DNA of 64,000 nt from contig NZ_QZEY01000003.1 in the NCBI RefSeq assembly GCF_003594875.1, positions 372,001 to 436,000 on the forward strand, written 5' to 3'. A program made the position numbers and the translations under genes. Positions 58,387 to 64,000 of this stretch are shown here, piece by piece (position 1 is the first letter of the stretch; each line of letters starts with the position of its first letter). Source of the DNA: Bailinhaonella thermotolerans. GTDB lineage: Bacteria; Actinomycetota; Actinomycetes; Streptosporangiales; Streptosporangiaceae. The notes beneath the pieces are model-generated. The model made no database searches and was not told where the DNA came from. It saw nothing but the letters and a program-made list of their open reading frames with translations.

Positions 58387-59016
58387 ATGAAGATCGTCGT
58401 CGTGGGCGCCGCCGGGATGGTCGGGTCGCGGGTCGTGGCGGAGGCCGTACGCCGGGGGCACGATGTGGTCGCGGTGTGCCGGAGGGCGGTGGAGGGGTGG
58501 CCCGAGGGGGTGATCGCGGCCGAGGGCGACGCGGGTGACCGCGAGCGGATGGGGGAGCTGTTCGCGGGGGCGGACGCGGTGGTCCAGGCGACCCGGCCCC
58601 GGCCCGGGCGGGAGTCCGGGGTGCCCGCGCTGACCACGGCCGTCCTCGACGCGGCCGCCGCGGCGGACGTCCGGGTCCTGGTCGTGGGCGGCGCCTCGGT
58701 CCTGCGCGGCCCGGACGACCCGGAGCGGCTGCTCATCGACGACCCGAGGCATGTCCCGGAGGAGTGGCGGGCGTTCGCCGCCGCCAGCCTCGCGCAGTAC
58801 CGCGCCTGCGAGGCGCACCGCGCGGACTGGACCTACCTCAGCCCCGCGGCCTTCCTGGAGCCCGGCGTCCGGACCGGCCGATACCGCCGAGGGGGGAACG
58901 TCCTGCTCACCGACGCGGAAGGCCGCTCCCGGATCTCCGCCGAGGACCTGGCGGCGGCCGTACTGGACGAACTGGAGACCCCGTCGGGGACCCGCCACAT
59001 CACGGCCGCCTACTGA
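58387..59016 (+). CDS. NAD(P)-binding NmrA-like protein
   Basis: A 209-residue atypical SDR: KIVVVGAAGMVGSRVV carries the GxxGxxG dinucleotide-binding loop, followed by CRRA as the end of strand two. It ends GRSRISAEDLAAAVLDELE, as in NAD(P)H-binding proteins related to YwnB and NmrA. The active-site YxxxK is not evident, so it may sense redox state or act on flavin/quinone substrates. ATG 58387 with GAGGAG eight nt upstream. It follows the EamA gene by 130 bp on the same strand. Confidence 0.82.
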   Translation: MKIVVVGAAGMVGSRVVAEAVRRGHDVVAVCRRAVEGWPEGVIAAEGDAGDRERMGELFAGADAVVQATRPRPGRESGVPALTTAVLDAAAAADVRVLVVGGASVLRGPDDPERLLIDDPRHVPEEWRAFAAASLAQYRACEAHRADWTYLSPAAFLEPGVRTGRYRRGGNVLLTDAEGRSRISAEDLAAAVLDELETPSGTRHITAAY

Positions 59017-59042
59017 CATAACGGGTACGGCGGCGCGGCAGG

Positions 59043-59741
59043 ATGGACGGCATGCGAACCATCGGCCTGATCGGCGGCATGAGCTGGGAATCCTCCGCGG
59101 AGTACTACCGGATCCTCAACGAGGAGACGCGGGCGCGGCTGGGCGGCCACCACTGCGCGCGCAGCGTCATGGTCACCGTGGACTTCGCCGAGATCGAGGC
59201 CATGCAGCGCGCCGGAGACTGGGCGGCGGCGGGCAGGCTCCTGGCCGACGCGGCGGCGCGCCTCGAACGCGCGGGCGCGGACCTGGTCCTCCTCTGCACC
59301 AACACGATGCACCAGGTGGCTCCCGCGATCGAGGCCGCGATCACCGTCCCGTTCGTCCACCTGGTGGACGCCACCGCCGAGCGGGTCAAGGCGGCGGGCC
59401 TGACCACCGTCGCCCTGCTGGGCACCCGCTTCACGATGGAGATGGACTTCTACCGGGACCGCATGCGCGGCCACGGCATCGACCTGGTGATCCCCGACGA
59501 GCCGGCCCGGACCCGCGTCCACGACGTCATCTACGACGAGCTGACCCGGGGCCGCGTCGAGCCCGCGTCACGCGAGTTCTACCGCGAGACCATCCGCTCC
59601 CTGGCCGCCAGGGGCGCGCAGGGCGTCATCCTCGGCTGCACCGAGATCACCCTCCTCATCGCCCAGCCCGACAGCCCCATCCCCATCTTCGACTCCACCC
59701 GGATCCACGCCACCCAGGCCCTGACCCTCGCCCTTTCCTGA
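59043..59741 (+). CDS. Aspartate/glutamate racemase family protein
   Basis: A 232-residue cofactor-independent racemase: MRTIGLIGGMSWESSAEYY start, and the two catalytic cysteines C85 (LLCTNTMH) and C199 (LGCTEI), each at the usual place in the two pseudo-symmetric halves. It belongs with the RacX/YgeA broad-specificity amino-acid racemases, making D-amino acids for the wall or for release. ATG 59043 or ATG 59052 could be used. It follows the NmrA-like gene by 26 bp, suggesting co-transcription. Confidence 0.88.
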   Translation: MDGMRTIGLIGGMSWESSAEYYRILNEETRARLGGHHCARSVMVTVDFAEIEAMQRAGDWAAAGRLLADAAARLERAGADLVLLCTNTMHQVAPAIEAAITVPFVHLVDATAERVKAAGLTTVALLGTRFTMEMDFYRDRMRGHGIDLVIPDEPARTRVHDVIYDELTRGRVEPASREFYRETIRSLAARGAQGVILGCTEITLLIAQPDSPIPIFDSTRIHATQALTLALS

Positions 59742-59876
59742 CCCCCGCCCGGGCCGTGGTCCCGCCCGCGCCCGCCGTACGGGCCGGGCGCGCGCCGGCC
59801 GTACGCGGCGGCCTGGGGGCGCCGGGCCGTACGGCGGGCGCCTGGGGCGCGCCGGGCCGTACGGCATGAGCGGGGT

Positions 59877-60752
59877 TCAGACGATCGGCGGGCGGCCGGC
59901 CAGCGTGAGGCGCAGCACCGTCGCCCACGACATGGGCCGCCGGTCGCCGTGGCCGCCCCTCAGCCCTTCGCGCAGCCCCGCGAACCAGGTCCGCAGGTTC
60001 TCACGGGACCTGATCCGCGCGACGCTGACCAGCGTCCACACGCCCAGGTAGACCGGGATCAGGGGAACGGGCAGCCGGCGATAGGCCAGCCAGGCGCGGT
60101 TGCGGGCGACGAGGCGGAAGTACGGCGCGTGCCGCGCGGGGTCGGTCGCCGGGTGGTGGATCACGATGTCCGGGGCGTACCAGCCGGTCCGGCCCAGGTC
60201 CCACAGCCGCCACGCCAGGTCCACCCCCTCGTGGAACAGGAAGAAGTGCCCCGGCCACCCGCCCGCCCGCTCGAAGTCCGCCCGCCGGATGAGCACGACG
60301 CCCTCGGCCATCACGGTCACCACCCCGGCCCGCCCCGGATCCCCCGCCCGCAGCCGGGGCACCCACCGCCGCAGCGTCACCCCGGTCCCGGGGTCGGCGA
60401 TCCGGGGCTGCACGTAGGCCGCCCCCGGCCGCCGCCGCGCCTCGGCCACGAGCCGCGCCAGCACATCGTCCGACGGCAGCACCGCGTCGTTGTCCAGGAA
60501 CAGCAGGAACTCCCCGGCCTCCGCCCCCGCCAGCGCGGCCGCCCCCACGTTGCGCCCTTCGGGAATCCCCTCGTTCACCGGCAGCGCCACCGCCCGGGCC
60601 CCGGCAGGCACATCGTCCGGCTCCACCCCGTTCCCCACGACCACCACCCGCGGCTCCACCCCCCGCTGCGAGAGAACCGACCCCATGGCCTCCCGAAACG
60701 CCTCACCCCGATCGTTCTGCGTCAACACCACGACATCCACCCTGGCCACCAC
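59877..60752 (-). CDS. GT2 glycosyltransferase
   Basis: A 291-residue family 2 glycosyltransferase, rhamnosyl/galactosyltransferase-like: VDVVVLTQNDRGEAF, VNEGIPEGRNVG, the DxD-type motif FLFLDNDAVLP, and FLFHEGVDLAWRLWDLG as the ED/catalytic-base block. A hydrophobic C-terminal stretch (PVPLIPVYLGVWTLVSV) may associate with the membrane. The sugar and acceptor are unknown; actinomycete wall or exopolysaccharide synthesis is typical. GTG 60752. Convergent with the racemase gene across a GCCGTACGGC-rich spacer. Confidence 0.87.
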   Translation of the reverse strand: MVARVDVVVLTQNDRGEAFREAMGSVLSQRGVEPRVVVVGNGVEPDDVPAGARAVALPVNEGIPEGRNVGAAALAGAEAGEFLLFLDNDAVLPSDDVLARLVAEARRRPGAAYVQPRIADPGTGVTLRRWVPRLRAGDPGRAGVVTVMAEGVVLIRRADFERAGGWPGHFFLFHEGVDLAWRLWDLGRTGWYAPDIVIHHPATDPARHAPYFRLVARNRAWLAYRRLPVPLIPVYLGVWTLVSVARIRSRENLRTWFAGLREGLRGGHGDRRPMSWATVLRLTLAGRPPIV

Positions 60753-60940
60753 AACCCCACCCCTCCCACCCCCACCAACCGCCCCACCCTAACGACCACG
60801 CCACCCCACCCCGGGAAGAACAGCGAGAAGCCTCCCAACACGCTCCCCACGCCCCCGGCCCACCCTGCCCCGCCCCAGGGCTCTCGGGCCGGGGGCGTGC
60901 GGCCTTGGGCGCGCTACCTGGGCCGTTGCGGTCGAGGGGT

Positions 60941-61197
60941 ATGACCGGGACCCATTCGCCGCTGAGCTGCGGGGCCTATGCTGAGGAAATCGACCGGATT
61001 GTCGTGGTTCGCATGAGGCGTCAAGGGCGGCTGGCGGGAGACGGATCGTTGAAGACGTGGTTCGTGCTCAACGAGGACACCGTCCGCCGCGCCGTGGGAG
61101 GCCGCGAGGTGATGCGGAATCAGATCGGCCATCCCGACGCGATTTCCCTACGAGTCCCGTTCTCTGCTGCGAGAGGCAGCGGCCGCGTTCTCCTGAA
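60941..61197 (+). pseudogene. Remnant of an XRE/DUF5753 regulator gene
   Basis: A piece of a WhiJ/Scr1-type regulator. The frame contains YAEEIDRIVVVRMRRQ, then LKTWFVLNEDTVRRAVGGREVMRNQIGH, which aligns with LHLWLVLNEAVIRRTVGGPDVMREQIEH of the intact gene at 3130. The HTH part is missing upstream, and after NQIGH about 80 residues are deleted. A frame-shifted end (LLREAAAAFS then TGA at 61195) looks like the normal C-terminus. A broken DUF397 gene follows directly, so a whole second regulator pair has decayed. Confidence 0.75.
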
Positions 61198-61208
61198 CGA
61201 GGTGCCAG

Positions 61209-61440
61209 ATGCAGTTGAACCACGAGCTTGCGCGGCGTAAGAGCAGCCACAGCGCGAACAACGGCGGCTGCGTCGAGGTCGCGCCCACCGGGGGATGTCG
61301 TCTTTCGCGACAGTAAGGACCGTCGGGGCCGCTCCTTCGCTTCTCCGCGGGGTCGTGGAGGGCGTTCTTGGTGCGGGTCAAGGTGGGGACTGAGCTCGGG
61401 GCGGACCTGATCGCCTGGCGGTGGAGGCTGCTCCTCCCTT
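61209..61440 (+). pseudogene. Frameshifted DUF397 gene
   Basis: Starts ATG 61209 as MQLNHELARRKSSHSANNGGCVEVAPTG. It then needs a first frame change to read VVFRDSKDRRG and a second to read LLRFSAGSWRAFLVRVKVG. Together these are the three signature blocks of DUF397 in order, so two indels have broken the gene. It lies 11 bp after the end of the regulator remnant, the same spacing type as the intact XRE-DUF397 pair. Confidence 0.75.
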
Positions 61441-61480
61441 CACGGCGGTCGGCGTCGCGTGCTCGCCTTGCGGTGTTGCC

Positions 61481-61564
61481 CGCCTGGCGTATGGCGTCGC
61501 CCGCCTGGCGTATGGCGTCGCCCGCCTGGCGTATGGCGTCGCCCGCCTGGCGTATGGCGTCGCC
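61481..61564. repeat. 21-bp perfect tandem repeat, four units
   Basis: CGCCTGGCGTATGGCGTCGCC is repeated four times without change. The period is a multiple of three and the minus strand reads as repeated QAGDAIR, but that frame runs through the decayed DUF397 gene and is not likely to be a gene. Confidence 0.9.
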
Positions 61565-61660
61565 CGCTTGCATGGTCCGCGTTGCCGGCTTGCCGTACGG
61601 CAGGCCGGGGCTTGGGTCTGCCGTACGGAGTGCTGTGGGGCTGGGTGCCGGCGTGCGGGG

Positions 61661-62809
61661 TTAGGGGAGGAGGATGACCAAGAGGAGCAGGAGGAGGAGG
61701 GCCGCGCCTATCGCGCCGCCTACCAGGAGGGACATCTGGGAGGGGCGCCAGGCCGCCAGGCGCTCGTGGGGGGCGCGGGGGTCTGGCGGCTTGCGGTGCT
61801 GGGCGCGGGTCTCCGGGGGCTTGCGGTGCTGGTGGCGCGGCTCGGAGGGCTTGCGGTGCGAGGAGACCGCGCGCTGGGGCGGGACCAGGCCGCGCGCGGG
61901 GGACGCCGGGTCCTGGGTGTGGCGGCCGGCGCGGCGGGTGGAGGTCTCCTCCGAGCGCTTCCAGCGGCCGGTCTGCTCGCCGTCGTACGCCTGACGGGCG
62001 ATCTTGGTGAGCATGAAGATGGCGCGGGAGGAGTCCAGGCGCTCGTCCGGGGCGATGCGGAGCAGGCCCTGCAGGACCGGCTTGAGCGGGCCGGCGTTCT
62101 GCATGGGGATGGGCTCGCCGCTGGCCAGGGCGGCCAGGGCCGCGGCGGCCGTACGGCGTCCGTGCAGGCCCCGGCCCTCGACGGCGGTGTAGAGGGTCGC
62201 GCCGAGGGACCACAGGTCGGCGGCGGGGCTCGCCTTGGCGCCCAGGGCGCGCTCGGGGGCGATGTAGCCCGCCGAGCCGAGCACCATGCCGACCTGCGTG
62301 ATGGACTGGTCGCCCTCCAGCATGGCCAGCCCGAAGTCGGTCAGGACGACGCGGTCCTCCCCGGCGATCAGCACGTTGCTCGGCTTCACGTCGCGGTGGA
62401 GGATGCCCTTGGTGTGGGCGGCCCGGAGCGCGCCGAGCACCTGGCGGCCGATCTCGGCCACGCGCTGCGGCGGGAGCGGGCCCTCCTCGCGGGTGACCTC
62501 CTCCAGCGAGCGCGCCTCCAGCAGCTCCATGACGATCCAGGGGCGGTCGTCCTCGCGCACGACGTCGAAGACCGTGATCACCGAGGGGTGGCCGACGCGC
62601 GCCGCCGCACGCGCCTCCCTCTCGGTGCGCGTGCAGAGCTCGGTACGGAGGTCCTCATCGAGGACGAGCGGCAGACGCACCTCTTTGACCGCCACCTCGC
62701 GGTCGAGAAGCTCGTCGCGGGCACGCCACACGGTGCCCATGCCGCCGCGGCCGACCGGCTCGGCCAAACGATAGCGTCCGGCCAGCAGGTATCCGGACGG
62801 CGCACGCAT
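61661..62809 (-). CDS. Membrane-tethered Ser/Thr protein kinase, paralogue
   Basis: A 382-residue Hanks-type kinase with VGRGGMGTVW, K42, HRDVKPSN (D140), DFG (D158) and APE, followed by a basic linker with three QHRKPP-type repeats and a C-terminal membrane helix (about 360-380), with no external domain. Catalytic residues are at the same numbers as in the kinase ending at 54149, showing recent common origin; linkers differ. The ATG at 62809 stands exactly 7 nt after TATCCT, with CTGACC 16 nt further upstream, so it is leaderless; a longer frame from 62893 would cross this promoter. Confidence 0.92.
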   Translation of the reverse strand: MRAPSGYLLAGRYRLAEPVGRGGMGTVWRARDELLDREVAVKEVRLPLVLDEDLRTELCTRTEREARAAARVGHPSVITVFDVVREDDRPWIVMELLEARSLEEVTREEGPLPPQRVAEIGRQVLGALRAAHTKGILHRDVKPSNVLIAGEDRVVLTDFGLAMLEGDQSITQVGMVLGSAGYIAPERALGAKASPAADLWSLGATLYTAVEGRGLHGRRTAAAALAALASGEPIPMQNAGPLKPVLQGLLRIAPDERLDSSRAIFMLTKIARQAYDGEQTGRWKRSEETSTRRAGRHTQDPASPARGLVPPQRAVSSHRKPSEPRHQHRKPPETRAQHRKPPDPRAPHERLAAWRPSQMSLLVGGAIGAALLLLLLLVILLP

Positions 62810-62955
62810 GGCAGCGAGGATACCGATTTGGGCATTGCGGTCAGTAGGCCCCCGGCCATTGTTGGACGGCGTGTCGCGTTTCTTTTCGGCCACAGGTCAA
62901 TCCAGGTCAGGGGTAAACGTTTCCCGACGCTCCCGCGACGCGCGCGGGACCGCTT

Positions 62956-64000
62956 CTATCGGCGGCCGATGGTGAGCACCGGCCCCGTGGTGTCCGCGAA
63001 GAAGTCGTTGCCCTTGTCGTCCACCACGATGAACGCGGGGAAGTCCTCGACCTCGATCTTCCAGACCGCCTCCATGCCGAGCTCGGGATACTCCAGCACC
63101 TCGACCCGCTTGATGCAGTCCTGCGCCAGCCGCGCCGCAGGCCCGCCGATCGAACCGAGATAGAACCCGCCATGAGTCTGGCATGCCTTGGTGACCTGCG
63201 CCGACCGATTTCCCTTGGCCAGCATGACGAAAGAGCCGCCCGCCGCCTGGAATCGCTCGACATAGGAGTCCATGCGCCCCGCGGTCGTCGGCCCGAACGA
63301 CCCGGAGGCGTACCCCTCGGGGGTCTTGGCCGGTCCGGCGTAGTAGACGGCGTGGTCGCGGAGGTACCGCGGCATGGGCTCGCCCGCGTCCAGCCGTTCG
63401 GCGATCTTGGCGTGCGCGATGTCGCGGGCGACGACGAGCGGGCCGGACAGGGAGAGGCGCGTCTTCACGGGGTACTTGGACAGCTCCGCCCGGATCTCGT
63501 CCATGGGGCGGTTGAGGTCGATCCTCACCACGTCGTCCGAGGCCAGGTCGTCCTCGGTGGTCTCGGGCAGGTAGCGCGCCGGGTCGGTCTCCAGCCGCTC
63601 CAGGAAGACGCCCTCCGCCGTGATCTTGGCGAGGGCCTGCCGGTCGGCCGAGCAGGAGACCGCGATCGCGACCGGGCAGGACGCGCCGTGCCGGGGGAGG
63701 CGGATCACGCGGACGTCGTGGCAGAAGTACTTCCCGCCGAACTGCGCGCCGATCCCCAGCTTCTGGGTCAGCTCGAAGACCTTGGCCTCCAGCTCCAGGT
63801 CCCGGAACCCGTGCCCCAGCGGCGAGCCCTCGGTCGGCAGCGTGTCGAGGTAGCGCGCCGAGGCGTACTTGGCGGTCTTCAGCGCGAACTCCGCCGACGT
63901 GCCGCCCACGACGATCGCCAGGTGGTACGGCGGGCAGGCCGCCGTGCCGAGCGAGCGGATCTTCTCCTCCAGGAACGCCAGCATGCGCTTCTCGTTGAGG
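62956..64000 (-). CDS. fumA: Class I fumarate hydratase (3' part, runs off the window)
   Basis: The 3' ~348 codons of an iron-sulfur class I fumarase, single-chain type. Visible are the substrate loop [24 protein letters not shown], a [27 protein letters not shown] block with cysteine, and the beta-domain end [44 protein letters not shown] and FVMLAKGN. It converts fumarate to malate but is oxygen-labile, unlike FumC encoded 10 kb away. The N-terminal part with the remaining cluster ligands is beyond position 64000. Followed, 146 bp on, by the kinase gene on the same strand. Confidence 0.93.
   Translation of the reverse strand, partial: LNEKRMLAFLEEKIRSLGTAACPPYHLAIVVGGTSAEFALKTAKYASARYLDTLPTEGSPLGHGFRDLELEAKVFELTQKLGIGAQFGGKYFCHDVRVIRLPRHGASCPVAIAVSCSADRQALAKITAEGVFLERLETDPARYLPETTEDDLASDDVVRIDLNRPMDEIRAELSKYPVKTRLSLSGPLVVARDIAHAKIAERLDAGEPMPRYLRDHAVYYAGPAKTPEGYASGSFGPTTAGRMDSYVERFQAAGGSFVMLAKGNRSAQVTKACQTHGGFYLGSIGGPAARLAQDCIKRVEVLEYPELGMEAVWKIEVEDFPAFIVVDDKGNDFFADTTGPVLTIGRR

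Noticed and set aside
61148-61573. Minus-strand frame with four QAGDAIR repeats
   Set aside because: The repeats are just the 21-bp DNA repeat, and the rest runs opposite the decayed DUF397 gene.

Overview
The window is chromosomal DNA from a high-GC (well over 70 percent by eye) Gram-positive actinomycete, most likely of the Streptosporangiales (Streptosporangiaceae/Thermomonosporaceae type) or a close relative. Evidence: very strong G/C preference at third codon positions, mycothiol metabolism (mca), WhiJ-type DUF397/DUF5753 regulators, leaderless promoters of the TAnnnT-6/7-nt-start type, and a gene order matching the Rv1077-Rv1098 segment of Mycobacterium tuberculosis as I remember it (cbs, metB, DUF255, small membrane protein, mca, DUF4307, greA, short cis-prenyltransferase, phoH2, fumC), with many insertions between the shared genes.

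Layout. 0-8 kb: transsulfuration (cbs, metB) interrupted by a WhiJ-like module (two DUF397 genes, an RsbW-like ATPase, an XRE/DUF5753 regulator, a third DUF397) that is bracketed by copies of a ~125-bp repeat, then an orphan histidine kinase. 8-18 kb: an EF-G paralogue with a possible leader peptide, a lipoprotein, a FIST sensor protein, a MoxR-ATPase/VWA pair and a ROK sugar kinase. 18-27 kb: a membrane glycosyltransferase, threonine deaminase, M1 aminopeptidase lipoprotein, HPPD with a divergent Lrp regulator, and a class A PBP. 26.6-30.4 kb: a DUF255 thioredoxin-like gene broken by a 32-bp insertion, a probable serine-recombinase remnant and an AlkZ-like protein. 30.4-33.3 kb: the conserved mca-DUF4307-greA block. 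33-38 kb: two related proteins of unknown function, an NlpC/P60 hydrolase, an SDR and a small DNA-binding-like protein. 38-44.4 kb: GTP-PEPCK and a TIGR04222/DUF692 (MNIO) pair. 44.4-50.3 kb: short cis-prenyltransferase, PhoH2, a lytic transglycosylase-like protein behind a consensus CRP site, and a large GT2. 50.3-64 kb: a repeat-rich gap with two identical hairpins, fumC, an MFS exporter, two membrane-tethered Ser/Thr kinases, a divergent LysR/EamA pair, a racemase, a GT2, a decayed second WhiJ-like locus, and the 3' part of a class I fumarase at the right edge.

How the parts connect. Cbs and MetB give two-way cysteine/homocysteine flux, and MetB-type lyase chemistry and threonine deaminase both yield 2-oxobutyrate. 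Mca draws on the cysteine pool through mycothiol. PEPCK and two unrelated fumarases sit on the C4 side of central metabolism. Cell-envelope functions recur (PBP, NlpC/P60, transglycosylase, GT2s, cis-prenyltransferase, PASTA-less Ser/Thr kinases).

Most interesting: (1) the DUF692 oxidase fused to a partner-like domain next to a membrane protein with a Cys/Gly-rich tail, a candidate peptide-modification system; (2) the insertion that splits the CxxC motif of the DUF255 gene and resembles the arm of a nearby hairpin; (3) repeat families in the intergenic DNA; (4) candidate CRP and DasR/GntR operators in front of a wall hydrolase and pckG.
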